The notes: a model not told the origin generated them from the sequence alone. Counted from the first letter of the stretch, positions 8,901-18,368 are shown. The stretch is 64,000 nt of DNA from Trinickia sp. Y13 (GCF_029522115.1 NZ_JAKWFK010000008.1:1-64000); one strand, 5' to 3'. Program-made: numbers and translations.

Positions 8901-11900
8901 TATGCCTACGACAATCGCACGGAAACGAAGGACCTCGGCACGCTGTGCAGCGGAAAGAGCGACGACCACGGCCTCATGACCTGCGACGCCAAGCTGAAGG
9001 AAGCGGGCAACGTCGATCTCGTGGTGACGGCCAAGGACGGCGACGGCAACGCATCGACGGCGACCACCTCGGTCTGGGTCACGCGAGAAGAAGATCTTTG
9101 GTTCGGCAACGAAAACACCGACCGGATCGACGTGCTGCCGGAGAAAACGTCCTACGAACCCGGCGAGACGGCGCGCTTTCAGGTGCGCATGCCGTTCCGG
9201 TTCGCGACGGCGCTCGTTGCGGTCGAGCGCGAGGGCGTCATCGAGACGCATGTGGTCAAGCTCGACGGGAAGGACCCGACGGTTTCGCTCAAGGTGGGCG
9301 AGGGCTGGGGGCCGAACGTCTATGTATCGGTGCTGGCGTTGCGCGGCCGCATCCACGAAGTGCCGTGGTATTCGTTCTTCACCTGGGGCTGGAAAGCGCC
9401 GCTCGAATGGGTGCATGCGTTCTGGTATGAAGGCCGCCGGTACGAACCGCCGACGCCGCTCGTCGACCTGTCCAAGCCCGCGTACCGGTACGGCTTGGCC
9501 GAAATCAAGGTGGGTGCGGCGGCGCATAAGCTTGCCGTGACCGTCACCCCCGATGCCAAAACGTACACCGTGCGTGGCAAGGCGCATGTCAAAGTGCGGG
9601 TGCAAATGCCCGGGGGTAAGCCTGCGCCGGCGGGCACACAAGTGGCGATTGCCGCAGTCGACGAAGCGTTGCTCGAATTGATGCCAAACGATAGCTGGGA
9701 TGTGCTCGATGCGATGCTGCAGCGGCGCGCGTACGGCGTGGAGACGGCCACGGCGCAAATGGAAATCGTCGGGCGCAGGCACTTCGGGCGCAAGGCAGTC
9801 CCTGCGGGCGGGGGCGGCGGACACGGCGCGACGCGGGAATTGTTCGATACGCTGTTGCTGTGGAATCCTCGCGTGACGCTGGATGCGAATGGTGAAGCGG
9901 CCGTCGATGTGCCGCTCAACGATGCGCTGACGAGTTTTCGCATCGTCGCGATCGCCGCGGTGGGCGATGGCGCGTTCGGCACCGGTAGTACGTCGATTCG
10001 CAGCACCCAGGATCTACAGTTGATCTCGGGATTGCCGCCGCTCGTGCGCGAAGGCGATCGATTCCGCGCGCAATTCACGGTCCGCAATACGACTGCGCGT
10101 GCGATGAAGGTCGTCGTCACGCCGCTTGTTCCCGGCTTGTCGTTGCAGCCCCAAACGGTGGATCTGGCGGCTGGATCGGCGCGCGAAGTCGCGTGGACGG
10201 TCACGCCGCCCGAGGGCCTGTCGGACGCCGCGCTGCCGGCATTGACCTGGAACGTCGGCGCGGCCGAGCAGGGCGGGCCGCACGCCGCCGATGCGCTGAA
10301 GGTGTCGCAGCGCGTGGCCGCGGCGATCCCGGTCACCGTGCAGCAGGCCACGCTCACGCAAGTGGACGGAAGCTTCACTTTGCCTGTCGCCGCGCCGGCA
10401 AACGCGACCGCCACCGCAGCGGGGGCGCTGCGCGGCGGCATTGCGGTCTCGCTGCAGCCGAAGCTTTCCGAGGGCTTGCCGGGCGTGCGCCGATGGTTCG
10501 AGCGCTATCCCTACGGCTGCTTGGAACAGCAAAGCTCGCGCGCGTTGGGGCTGGGCGATGTCGCACAGTGGCAGGCCGTCATCGCCAGGATGCCCGTGTA
10601 TCTCGACCGCGACGGCTTGGCCAATTACTTCCCGCCGGGCGATGACAGCGGCGCGACCGGCAGCACGACGCTCAGTGCCTATCTGCTGGCGGTGACCGAC
10701 GAAGCGGCCAAGCTCGACCGGCGCTTTGCTATGCCGGACGATTTGCGGGCCAAGCTCGAAGCCGGACTCGTCAATTTCGTCGAAGGCAAGATCACTCGCA
10801 ACGTTTGGGCGCCGCGCAAGGATTTGGATCTGCGCAAGCTCGAAGCGATCGAGGCGCTGTCGCGTTTCGGCGATGCACAGGCAAGCATGCTGGATTCGCT
10901 CGAGATCGCGCCGAATCAGTGGCCGACATCGGCGGTCATCGACTACTACGCCATTCTCACGCGGGTAAAGGACATCGCTCAACGCGATGAAAAGCTCGCG
11001 CAAGCCGAGCAGATCATTCGCGCGCGGTTGACCTACCAAGGCACGCGCTTGACGTTCTCGACGGCCGACACCGACGAGCTTTGGTGGTTGATGACCGGTT
11101 CGGAAACGAACGCCGCGCGTACCGTGCTCACGTTCGTCAACGTGCCGGGGTGGAAGGAAGAAATGCCTCGCCTGGTGGCGGGCCTGCTGGCGCTGCAAAG
11201 TCACGGTGCGTGGTCGACGACGACTTCGAATCTTTGGGGCTCCTTGGCCGTGCAGGCGTTCTCGCGCGCATTCGAGAGCACGCCCGTGACGGGTCAGACG
11301 AAGCTGCAGTTGGGTGCCACGGCTAGAACGGTCGACTGGTCGCAAGCCGCGGCGCCCGCGGCATCGGCAGTGAACGCGGCATCGGCGACGGCCGTAACGA
11401 AGACGGCCAATACGCGCAGTCAGTGGCTGCCTTGGCCGGCCGATGCGCGTACCGCGCCTGCATCGCTGACGCTTACGCAGCAAGGCACGGGCAAGCCGTG
11501 GGCGACGATCGAAAGCCTCGCGGCAGTCGCATTGAAAGCGCCGTTCGCCGCTGGCTACCGAATCACGAAAACGGTGACCCCCGTCGATCCCGCCGTGAAG
11601 GGCGTGTACACGCGCGGCGATGTGTTGCGCGTGCATCTGGACATCGACGCGCAATCGGACATGACGTGGGTCGTCGTCAACGATCCCGTTCCGGCCGGTG
11701 CGACGATCCTCGGCTCTGGGCTCGGGCGCGACTCCGAGGCCGCGACCGCGGGCGAGAAATCGCAGGATGGCGTGTGGCCCGCGTTCGTCGAGCGCAGCTT
11801 CGACGGGTACCGCGCGTATTACGACTATCTTCCCAAAGGCAAATTGTCGATCGAGTACACCGTGCGGTTGAACAATGCGGGCACCTTCGGGTTGCCGCCG

Positions 11901-11993
11901 ACGCGCGTCGAAGCGCTGTATGCGCCGTCGACCTATGGCGTGCTGCCCAATGCGAACGTCGCGGTCCGCATGCCCGCAGCGGCTCAGCCATAG
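5922..11993 (+). CDS. Bacterial alpha-2-macroglobulin with thioester site
   Basis: A 2023-residue exported protein of the YfhM/ECAM type, thought to trap proteases that breach the outer membrane. It begins with a Sec signal peptide (hydrophobic to about residue 25, cleavage near AEA). There is no lipobox, unlike E. coli ECAM, so it may be soluble in the periplasm. Macroglobulin domains follow; the MG motif LLRAGETVSMKHF is visible near residue 670. The thioester motif C1533-L-E-Q1536 sits in YGCLEQ and is intact, so covalent trapping should be possible. The next gene is PBP1C, the usual partner, 11 nt downstream, suggesting a defence-and-repair operon. A minor frame-long antisense ORF is a composition artefact. 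Confidence 0.93.
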   Translation: MRRGTIKRQCKWVAAAVAALGVLSATTWQAEAARITRVSPQGTVAKVRQVLVKFDESMVAFGAADLPAPASIKCNDAKASAGQSRWIDDKTWAWDFTDDLPPGVACSVELKDGLKSAAGAALTGPTHYAFQTGGPFVQSMRPSGGQIEENQAFVLTLNGPSTDASVREHIWCESSALGNRIPVKSVDPATRTALLKRFDLQKQASRVLTLQCQQALPSGTKAQLVYGKGVASPSGIANDVERRFNFSVRDPFAASFSCERENAKAPCTPLRPLRLSFNAPIARADAEKIRVKGPDGEIKPKFSDEDNDPQTEAVEFAAPLPERSDLTIVLPPNLKDVSGRALSNADLFPLKTATAPLPPLAKFSSGAFGIIERFAEPGMPALVPVTLRNVEADLHISGLNAGTAQFTKLRVDADSDIRRWMRNVDRFDGFTMSRSEIDRQMPQLLAHNPHPVIVRPDSQSPDSAREAKDPTIDVRSLSLLAGEHGVQRLTLPKADPKTLRPFEVVGVPVDKPGFYVIELSSPALGASLLGKQAPMYVRTAVLVTNLGVHLKVGRENSVVWVTTLDKGQSVANAEVHVSDCNGDELASGKTDAQGVLTISGQLSPRVACEDDSFDGLFVSARIDDPKTGPDMAFVRSDWDRGIEAWRFNVPTDTSLERTVRAHTVFDRTLLRAGETVSMKHFIRVETMRGLGLPKTYPTRLTIRHLGSGQTWHFPLTWGADHTADSTFAIPAAAKLGEYDVSLDDGNANAASGDANDKNDADADTANESPDHSYDSGSFRVEEFRLPVFKGSIGVRDEKAHPLVAAKQAPLTLQIEYTSGGGAAGLPVQVSALMRTTSPSFADTFPDFSFTPYVKPKEAAAGSPVDDAQTEQQADDDTAKLIADKEPVTLDRNGSGAFMLKNLPQVDAPKALALEATFADPNGEVQTISGNATLWPSAVVAGVKSGQWVSVGNTVPVKALAVDLQGKPRAGVPLEVRGIARITISTRKRMVGGFYAYDNRTETKDLGTLCSGKSDDHGLMTCDAKLKEAGNVDLVVTAKDGDGNASTATTSVWVTREEDLWFGNENTDRIDVLPEKTSYEPGETARFQVRMPFRFATALVAVEREGVIETHVVKLDGKDPTVSLKVGEGWGPNVYVSVLALRGRIHEVPWYSFFTWGWKAPLEWVHAFWYEGRRYEPPTPLVDLSKPAYRYGLAEIKVGAAAHKLAVTVTPDAKTYTVRGKAHVKVRVQMPGGKPAPAGTQVAIAAVDEALLELMPNDSWDVLDAMLQRRAYGVETATAQMEIVGRRHFGRKAVPAGGGGGHGATRELFDTLLLWNPRVTLDANGEAAVDVPLNDALTSFRIVAIAAVGDGAFGTGSTSIRSTQDLQLISGLPPLVREGDRFRAQFTVRNTTARAMKVVVTPLVPGLSLQPQTVDLAAGSAREVAWTVTPPEGLSDAALPALTWNVGAAEQGGPHAADALKVSQRVAAAIPVTVQQATLTQVDGSFTLPVAAPANATATAAGALRGGIAVSLQPKLSEGLPGVRRWFERYPYGCLEQQSSRALGLGDVAQWQAVIARMPVYLDRDGLANYFPPGDDSGATGSTTLSAYLLAVTDEAAKLDRRFAMPDDLRAKLEAGLVNFVEGKITRNVWAPRKDLDLRKLEAIEALSRFGDAQASMLDSLEIAPNQWPTSAVIDYYAILTRVKDIAQRDEKLAQAEQIIRARLTYQGTRLTFSTADTDELWWLMTGSETNAARTVLTFVNVPGWKEEMPRLVAGLLALQSHGAWSTTTSNLWGSLAVQAFSRAFESTPVTGQTKLQLGATARTVDWSQAAAPAASAVNAASATAVTKTANTRSQWLPWPADARTAPASLTLTQQGTGKPWATIESLAAVALKAPFAAGYRITKTVTPVDPAVKGVYTRGDVLRVHLDIDAQSDMTWVVVNDPVPAGATILGSGLGRDSEAATAGEKSQDGVWPAFVERSFDGYRAYYDYLPKGKLSIEYTVRLNNAGTFGLPPTRVEALYAPSTYGVLPNANVAVRMPAAAQP

Positions 11994-12004
11994 TGAGGGA
12001 GCCG

Positions 12005-14281
12005 ATGCATCCGATGCCAGGCGCACGGCCGCTGCGCGCCGTGCTTTGCCTCTTGCTGCTGGCGGCGGCGCCGTGCGCGCACGCGGTGCCGACATTCGAT
12101 CAGGTGCGCAGCGGGTGGCGCAGCTCCGATTGGCTTTTGCTCGCGCACGACGGCACGCCGCTGCAACGAACGCGTGTCGATATGAAAGAGCGGCGAGGCG
12201 ATTGGGTATCGCTGGCCGACGTTTCGCCGGCGCTGCGCGAGGCGATCGTCGTATCGGAGGACAAACGGTTCTACGAGCATAGCGGCGTCGATTGGCGCGG
12301 CGCGGCCGCGGCGGCGTGGGCGAATCTGTGGAATACGCGCACCCGCGGCGCGTCCACGGTCACGATGCAATTGACAGGGCTCCTAAGCGAGGACCCTCAG
12401 CACTCGGGGCAACGGTCGGTCGTCCAGAAGGCGGGGCAGGCAATCAGCGCCCTTTGGCTCGAACGGTCGTGGCGCAAGGATCAAATTCTCGAAGCCTATT
12501 TGAACCTCGTGCCGTTTCGCGGCGAAACGATCGGCTTGTCGGCGTTGTCGCTCACGCTGTTCGGCAAGGCCCCGTCGGGCCTCGACGAGCGGGAGGCCGC
12601 CGTCGCCGCTGCGTTGATCCGCGCGCCCAATGCGTCCTATACGGTGGTGAGCGCAAGGGCCTGCCGAATCCTGCGCGACATGAAAGCGCCGTCGCGGTGC
12701 GACAATCTCGTGAGTTACGTTCAGTTGGCCTTCGCGCGCCCGGCGCCTGCCGTGCTGTCGGTATCGGGCGAAGCGGACATGCTTGCACCGCATTTCGCGC
12801 GACGCATTGGGAGCGAGGCGCATCCCGCCGCGGGAGCGCGCATCGTCACCACGCTCGATGCGAAGTTGCAACGCTTCGCCACCGATACGCTGAAGCGAAC
12901 GCTGGCCGAATTGAATGCACCGGCGCACGCGCGCAATGTGCATGACGGTGCGATCGTCGTGCTCGATAACGCGACGGGCGACGTGCTCGCGTGGGTCGGA
13001 TCGTCGGGCGGGCTGTCCGGGGCGCGCGACGTCGATGCGGTACTGGCGAGCCGTCAGCCCGGATCGACGTTGAAACCCTTTCTCTATGCACAGGCGATCG
13101 ACGAACATCGGCTGACGACGGCGTCATTGCTCGACGACGCACCGCTCGACTTGGCCGCGGGCGGCGGCCTATATATTCCGCAGAACTACGACAAGGATTT
13201 CAAGGGGTGGGTCAGCGCGCGCACGGCGCTCGGTTCTTCGTTGAACGTCCCGGCCGTGCGCACGCTCGTGATGGTGACGCCTCACCGCTTCGCCGTGACG
13301 TTGCGCTCGTTGGGCTTGCCGCTGACCGAAAGCGGCGACTACTACGGCTATTCGCTCGCGCTCGGCAGCGCGGACATTACTTTGCTGTCGTTGACCAACG
13401 CGTATCGCGCGCTGGCCAATGGCGGTGTTGCCAGCGCCACGCACGATATGCCCGGGGCCGCGCTGCGAAGGGCAGGGAGCGCTTCCGGCTCGAACCGGCC
13501 GCATCGGGTATTCAGCGCGGATGCCGCGTACATCATCACGACGGTGCTCTCCGACAACAACGCGAGAACGCGTACCTTCGGGTTCGATAGCCCTCTGGCG
13601 ACGCGTTTCTTCTCGGCGGTGAAGACCGGTACGAGCAAGGACATGCGCGATAACTGGACGATCGGCTTCACGTCGCGTTACACGGTGGGCGTCTGGGTGG
13701 GCAATGCGGACGGCAGCGCGATGTGGGACGTATCGGGCGTGACCGGCGCGTCGCCTATATGGGCGGCCGTGGCGGGCTACTTGCATCGGCGCGTGCCTAG
13801 CACGCCGCCGGCGATGCCGGCCGGCGTCGTCAAAACGCGTATTGCATTCGAACGAAACATCGAGCCGTCGCGTGACGAGTGGTTTCTGAAAGGCTCGGAG
13901 ATCAAGACGGTCGGGCTCGCCGCCGACGCCGGCAACACCGCGCCTCGCGGCTCGACGTTGGATGCGCAAAGCGGCGCCCCGCGCATCGGATCGCCGACGG
14001 ACGGAACCTTGTTCGCGCTGGATCCCGACATCCCGGCGGCCAAACAGCGTATCGTGTTCGAGCGCGTGAGCGGTTCGTCCACGCGCAGCGTTTGGCGTTT
14101 GGACGGCAAGCCACTGGGCCATGGAGAGCGTGTGTTTTGGCCACCCTGGCCCGGCCGTCATGTGCTCGAGCTCGTGAATGCTCGAGGTGCGAGCGTCGAT
14201 ACGGTTCACTTCGAAGTGCGCGGCGCGACGGCGCGCGCCGCGACGAACGCCGCGGCCAAACCCGATGCGAAGCCACGATAG
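12005..14281 (+). CDS. pbpC: Penicillin-binding protein 1C (bifunctional transglycosylase/transpeptidase)
   Basis: Peptidoglycan synthase of 758 residues anchored in the inner membrane by an N-terminal hydrophobic segment. The GT51 domain has catalytic Glu85 in SEDKRFYEHSGVDW and the RGASTVTMQ motif. The transpeptidase domain has Ser354-T-L-K357, SLN, and K540-T-G542. A C-terminal BiPBP_C beta domain (PRIGSPTDGTLF onward) is the PBP1C signature. ATG at 12005 is chosen because GAGGGAG lies just upstream and the signal-anchor begins at once; the frame is open upstream through the end of the macroglobulin gene. It follows that gene in the usual pbpC arrangement. Confidence 0.93.
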   Translation: MHPMPGARPLRAVLCLLLLAAAPCAHAVPTFDQVRSGWRSSDWLLLAHDGTPLQRTRVDMKERRGDWVSLADVSPALREAIVVSEDKRFYEHSGVDWRGAAAAAWANLWNTRTRGASTVTMQLTGLLSEDPQHSGQRSVVQKAGQAISALWLERSWRKDQILEAYLNLVPFRGETIGLSALSLTLFGKAPSGLDEREAAVAAALIRAPNASYTVVSARACRILRDMKAPSRCDNLVSYVQLAFARPAPAVLSVSGEADMLAPHFARRIGSEAHPAAGARIVTTLDAKLQRFATDTLKRTLAELNAPAHARNVHDGAIVVLDNATGDVLAWVGSSGGLSGARDVDAVLASRQPGSTLKPFLYAQAIDEHRLTTASLLDDAPLDLAAGGGLYIPQNYDKDFKGWVSARTALGSSLNVPAVRTLVMVTPHRFAVTLRSLGLPLTESGDYYGYSLALGSADITLLSLTNAYRALANGGVASATHDMPGAALRRAGSASGSNRPHRVFSADAAYIITTVLSDNNARTRTFGFDSPLATRFFSAVKTGTSKDMRDNWTIGFTSRYTVGVWVGNADGSAMWDVSGVTGASPIWAAVAGYLHRRVPSTPPAMPAGVVKTRIAFERNIEPSRDEWFLKGSEIKTVGLAADAGNTAPRGSTLDAQSGAPRIGSPTDGTLFALDPDIPAAKQRIVFERVSGSSTRSVWRLDGKPLGHGERVFWPPWPGRHVLELVNARGASVDTVHFEVRGATARAATNAAAKPDAKPR

Positions 14282-14486
14282 TGCGCCGATGACGGTCCCG
14301 ATCGCCAGCCGCTGAGACAACGCGCCGTATGGGAGTGCGCCGCCGTGAAACACATCGACGGCCATCGCCGCAATCGAGATCGGGAAATCTAAGGTATCTT
14401 CGGATCGCGAGCCCTCGGCTGTGCCCGATGGCGATAATGTGCGGGGCCTTAGCGTCCAGCTCGGCCTTCAATCCAGGAGTATTCGA

Positions 14487-14915
14487 ATGAGCCTTTCCCC
14501 GTTCCACTTGGCGATTCCTGTCTACGATCTGCCCGCCGCACGCGATTTCTATGGACGCGTGTTCGGTCTCGAGGAGGGGCGATCGAGCGCGAAATGGGTC
14601 GATTTCAATTTCTTCGGGCACCAGCTCGTGATTCACGAGCATCCGCGAACGGCGTCGCAGGAGCGGGCGCATACCAATCCCGTCGACGGTCACGATGTGC
14701 CCGTGCCGCACTTCGGCGTCGTGCTGGGCTGGGGCGACTGGGAGGCTTTGGCAGCGCGCCTGAAATCGTTCGGGGTTCGGTTCGTGATCGAGCCGTACGT
14801 CCGCTTCGAAGGGCAAGTGGGGGAGCAAGCGACGATGTTTTTTCTCGATCCGTGCGGCAACGCGCTCGAATTCAAGGCGTTCAAGGATATCGGGCAGCTG
14901 TTTGCGAAGGACTGA
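14487..14915 (+). CDS. VOC (vicinal oxygen chelate) family protein
   Basis: A 142-residue glyoxalase/dioxygenase-fold protein. Two beta-alpha-beta-beta-beta modules are evident, beginning [16 protein letters not shown] and [14 protein letters not shown]. Candidate metal ligands His7, His75 and Glu128 fit the VOC pattern. Family members include glyoxalases, ring-cleavage dioxygenases and resistance proteins; the sequence does not say which. AGGAG lies 7 nt before the ATG. It is preceded by a 205-bp gap and converges with the sugar ABC operon. Confidence 0.85.
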   Translation: MSLSPFHLAIPVYDLPAARDFYGRVFGLEEGRSSAKWVDFNFFGHQLVIHEHPRTASQERAHTNPVDGHDVPVPHFGVVLGWGDWEALAARLKSFGVRFVIEPYVRFEGQVGEQATMFFLDPCGNALEFKAFKDIGQLFAKD

Positions 14916-14980
14916 GTCGATGCGCTGACTTCGGCGCCGTTCGCCGTGCCGGCGCGCGGCGCCCGGCGCCATATGCAGCG

Positions 14981-17161
14981 TTACCGCGCCGTCTGCCCCC
15001 TGCGCCGAACCACGACGTCGACGAAAATCGAGGCGAGCAGGACGACCGCCGTTGCCATCAATTGGATTGCAGCGGGCAGTCCGAGCAACGCCATTCCATT
15101 CACGATCGCCGCGATCACGACGCCGCCGAGCACGGCATGCAGTGGCTTACCTCGCCCGCCGAATAGACTCGTGCCCCCGATGACGGCAGTCGCCACGACA
15201 TACAGCACGATCGTTCCTCCATCGAAGCTCGTCGAAATCGAGCGCAGCCGCGACGCATAGACGATGCCGCCGACCCCCGCCGTCAGCGCGCCGAACACGA
15301 AGGCGAGCGTGCGCAGGCGCGCAAGATCGATTCCGGCTCGCCGGGCAGCCTCGGCGTTGCCGCCGATCGCATACACATAACGGCCGAAGCGCGTGCGCGC
15401 CAGCAGGAGCGACCAAGCGACGAGGACGGCGAAGACGATAGGAACGACCCAGGGCATACCGCGCAGCGGAAACGCGGGCACGCCCCGATCGACATTCGTG
15501 ATCACACCGAGCACACCACCGGCCGCCGCTGCACCGGCAATCTTCAGCGCCGTGATGGCGCGCGGCGCGACGACGAGTCCCTCGCGCCGACATCGACGAT
15601 CGCGTAGGAGGGTCACCGCGGCGTAGATCCCGACGGCGGCTGCGATCAACGACCAGCCGCCCGCGGGGCTCAACGTTCCGTTGGCGAGATCGTTGATGGT
15701 CTCGTCGGGAATGGGGATCGTGCCGCCTGTTCCGAGCAGTTGGATCATCACGCCCTGGAAGCCGAGCAGGCCGGCGAGGGTGACGACGAAGGAGGGCAGA
15801 CGCAAGCGCGTAACGAGGGCGCCTTCAAATGCGCCTAGTGCTGCCGCAGCGAGTAGGGCGGCGGCGATCGCGGCCCACCAAGGCCATGCGAACGACGGTT
15901 GGACTAGCTGAGTGACGACCGTCGCGGCGATCCCGGCCACATAGCCCAGCGAAAGATCCATTTCCCCAAGGAGTAGGACGAACACAGCCCCCATACCGAT
16001 CAGCATGAAGACGGCCCCCTGAACCAGCAGGTTGACGAGATTCCCGGCCGAAAGGAACCGATCGTTCTCGAATTGAAAAATGGCCGCAATCAGTGCGACG
16101 CCGAGCAGAACAGGCAGCACACCGCTCTCTCCGGCCAGCAAGCGCGATCGCCAGGCGCGCGCGTAATCGATCAGTTCTTGCGTTTCGCCTTCGGGCGTCT
16201 CGGCGGAGCCGCTTGCGTCATCGGCGCCGCTGCCCAGGAGTGCAGCCGGTGGTTCTGGCGCGATGCCGGGGACCGCTTTGCGCTCGGCGACGTCTTGCTC
16301 GCGAGCGGCTCCGATCGATTCCGCAACGCGCTGCTCGCTTACCTTGGGGGCTGATACCACATTGCCGAGCGTCATCAGTTCGACGACGCGCTGCGGGTCG
16401 AGCGTGGACGAATCGCCCACGCGCACGAGCTTGCCGAGCCGCAGGACCGCCAATCGATCGGCGACCTCGAAGACATTGCCGAGGTTGTGCGAAATCATGA
16501 CGACGGCGAGGCCCTGATCGGCCAGACGCCGCACGAGCTCGAGCACTTGCCGCGTCTGCGCGACGCCGAGCGCGGCTGTCGGCTCGTCCAGAATGACCAG
16601 TTTGGAATTCCACATGACGGCTTTCGCGACGGCGACGGCCTGTCGTTGCCCGCCCGATAGGGAGCCGACCGCTTGACGCACCGAGCGCAACGTCGTCACG
16701 CGCAAGCTCGACAGCGTCTCGACTGCGGCTCGCTCCATGGCGTCTTCGTCCAGCAGGTGATGGCGCAGTCGTTCGCGCCCCAGGAACATGTTCTGGACAA
16801 CGTCGAGGTTGTCGCATAGCGCGAGGTCTTGGTAGACCACTTCGATGCCGAGCTCTCCAGCATCGCGCGGGTTGCGGATATGAACCGGGCGCCCTTCCCA
16901 CCGAATCTCGCCGGCGTCCGGCGTATGGATGCCGGCGATGCACTTGATCAGCACCGATTTGCCGGCTCCGTTGTCGCCGACGATCGCCGTCACTTGTCCG
17001 GCGGGGAGATCGAGATCGATACCGGCGACGGCTTGCACCGGGCCGAAGTGTTTTTCGATGCCTCGTAGCTGGAGCAGCGGGACGGAGCGTGGCGCGCCGA
17101 GGCTCGACTCGTCGATGACGGGCGCGTTCGCTTCGGCGTCAATGGGCGATGTTGGTTGCAT
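14981..17161 (-). CDS. Sugar ABC transporter, fused ATP-binding and permease protein
   Basis: A single 726-residue protein joins two usually separate subunits. Residues about 28-260 are an ABC ATPase with Walker A GDNGAGKS (62-69), signature LSGGQ (168-172) and Walker B LVILDEP (around 190). A low-complexity Ala/Glu linker follows (about 260-340). From about 345 onward lies a BPD_transp_2 permease with multiple membrane helices, including the EMDLSLGYVAG motif of ribose/xylose permeases. Only one ATPase domain is present (FrcA-like), not the tandem pair of RbsA/XylG. It overlaps the upstream binding-protein gene by 23 nt. Two copies of this fusion would make a complete transporter; substrate is probably a pentose or related sugar. 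Confidence 0.88.
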   Translation of the reverse strand: MQPTSPIDAEANAPVIDESSLGAPRSVPLLQLRGIEKHFGPVQAVAGIDLDLPAGQVTAIVGDNGAGKSVLIKCIAGIHTPDAGEIRWEGRPVHIRNPRDAGELGIEVVYQDLALCDNLDVVQNMFLGRERLRHHLLDEDAMERAAVETLSSLRVTTLRSVRQAVGSLSGGQRQAVAVAKAVMWNSKLVILDEPTAALGVAQTRQVLELVRRLADQGLAVVMISHNLGNVFEVADRLAVLRLGKLVRVGDSSTLDPQRVVELMTLGNVVSAPKVSEQRVAESIGAAREQDVAERKAVPGIAPEPPAALLGSGADDASGSAETPEGETQELIDYARAWRSRLLAGESGVLPVLLGVALIAAIFQFENDRFLSAGNLVNLLVQGAVFMLIGMGAVFVLLLGEMDLSLGYVAGIAATVVTQLVQPSFAWPWWAAIAAALLAAAALGAFEGALVTRLRLPSFVVTLAGLLGFQGVMIQLLGTGGTIPIPDETINDLANGTLSPAGGWSLIAAAVGIYAAVTLLRDRRCRREGLVVAPRAITALKIAGAAAAGGVLGVITNVDRGVPAFPLRGMPWVVPIVFAVLVAWSLLLARTRFGRYVYAIGGNAEAARRAGIDLARLRTLAFVFGALTAGVGGIVYASRLRSISTSFDGGTIVLYVVATAVIGGTSLFGGRGKPLHAVLGGVVIAAIVNGMALLGLPAAIQLMATAVVLLASIFVDVVVRRRGQTAR

Positions 17162-18368
17162 CGCACGCTGCCGCCAAAGCGCCTGCGCATAGCTTTTTGG
17201 TATCGACGAACCGATCCTTCACGACGGTCGCGGCCATGTTGCGCGGCGTGACCCAAACGGGCGTGAGCAGCACCGACGGCACAGAGCTGTTTTGCGTGCT
17301 ATCGGCTGTCGCGCCGTTGACGAGCGCGGCGGGTGGCTGCATGCCCGCACGCAGATAAATGGCGAGCGTCGCGGCCGCTTGCGCTTCCAGATAGATCGGC
17401 TTGTAGACGGTGCCGCACTGATAGTCGGCAAGGACATTCTGCAGTCCGGTCAACGTGGCGTCTTGCCCTGTCGTCGGGAACGTGTGCGGCGGTACGTGCA
17501 GCGTCTTCAGGTACGAGATGATGGCATTCGCGTTATCGTCGTTGGGCGTGACCACGGCATTGATGTTCGAATGCGCCGTGTACTGCTGCTCGAAAGTGGT
17601 GCGTGCTGTCGCCGGGTCCCACGTCCCCGCCGGTTCGCCCACCTTCACGTATCGCCCCGAGTCGAAGGAGGGTTGCAGGACTGCGTTGTATCCCTGGGCG
17701 AACAGCGTCGCGTTGTTGTCCGTGGGCGCGCCGCGCATGACGAGAATCTGCGGTTTCGACACATTCCACGACGACAGGCATGCGTTCATGCCTTCGCCGA
17801 TCAGACGCCCAACTGCGACGTTGTCGAAGCTCACGTAATAGTTTCGCGCGCCGCCGAGCGTTAGCCGGTCGTAGTCGATGACGGGAACGCCGCGCGATTT
17901 AGCATACGATTCGATCGATGCGCCGACGCCGGAGGAGATCGGGTCGACGAGCAGCACCGTCGCGCCTTGTGCGATAGCCGACTGCGCTTGTGTGAGTTCG
18001 TTGGACTCGCTGCCTTGAGCGTTCATGACGACGTATTGATTCCGCGTCAAACCGGCGGCTTCGAAAGCGCGTTGCAGGTATGGCGCGTCGAACGACGTGT
18101 AGCGTGCGGAGGTGGTGGTTTCGGGTAGCAGCACGCCGATCTTGCCTTTGCCTTGGGCGACCAGACGCTTGAGCTGCGCCATCGCGGAGAAATCGGCGGT
18201 GAAGGAGCTTGCAGATAGCTCGGGCGTTTGCGCCGATGCGGGGGGCGTCGACACCGCGCCCGCGGCGCTGAGGAGGCAAAACAAGGCGCGCACCGCATTC
18301 TTTTGCTGAGCACGCACTATCGCACGCCCACTACTGCGCACGCGGTTGGGGTTCTGCATCGAGGTCAT
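17139..18368 (-). CDS. Periplasmic sugar-binding protein, XylF-like
   Basis: A 409-residue precursor with a basic N terminus and a hydrophobic segment ending near ASAQT (Sec signal). The mature part is a Peripla_BP_4 domain: KIGVLLPE, QGSESNELTQAQSAIAQGA, VLLVDP, GVPVIDYDRL and YYVSFDNVAVGRL follow the E. coli XylF pattern closely. It would deliver sugar, plausibly xylose, to the fused transporter encoded immediately downstream. The ATG at 18368 is preceded by GGGAGCGAG. Two inverted repeats lie about 140-190 bp upstream and are operator candidates. Confidence 0.86.
   Translation of the reverse strand: MTSMQNPNRVRSSGRAIVRAQQKNAVRALFCLLSAAGAVSTPPASAQTPELSASSFTADFSAMAQLKRLVAQGKGKIGVLLPETTTSARYTSFDAPYLQRAFEAAGLTRNQYVVMNAQGSESNELTQAQSAIAQGATVLLVDPISSGVGASIESYAKSRGVPVIDYDRLTLGGARNYYVSFDNVAVGRLIGEGMNACLSSWNVSKPQILVMRGAPTDNNATLFAQGYNAVLQPSFDSGRYVKVGEPAGTWDPATARTTFEQQYTAHSNINAVVTPNDDNANAIISYLKTLHVPPHTFPTTGQDATLTGLQNVLADYQCGTVYKPIYLEAQAAATLAIYLRAGMQPPAALVNGATADSTQNSSVPSVLLTPVWVTPRNMAATVVKDRFVDTKKLCAGALAAACDATNIAH

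Noticed and set aside
7506-9824. Long open frame (about 770 codons) on the minus strand opposite the alpha-2-macroglobulin gene
   Set aside because: Arg/His-rich composition typical of a shadow frame in high-GC DNA, no domain or ribosome site; the plus-strand gene has clear homology throughout.
10014-12095. Second long antisense frame opposite the macroglobulin gene and the pbpC start
   Set aside because: Same shadow-frame composition; covers two well-supported plus-strand genes.
14286-14400. Minus-strand peptide with a membrane-protein look ([21 protein letters not shown])
   Set aside because: Only about 40 residues before it runs antisense into pbpC; possibly a gene relic, but too short to support.
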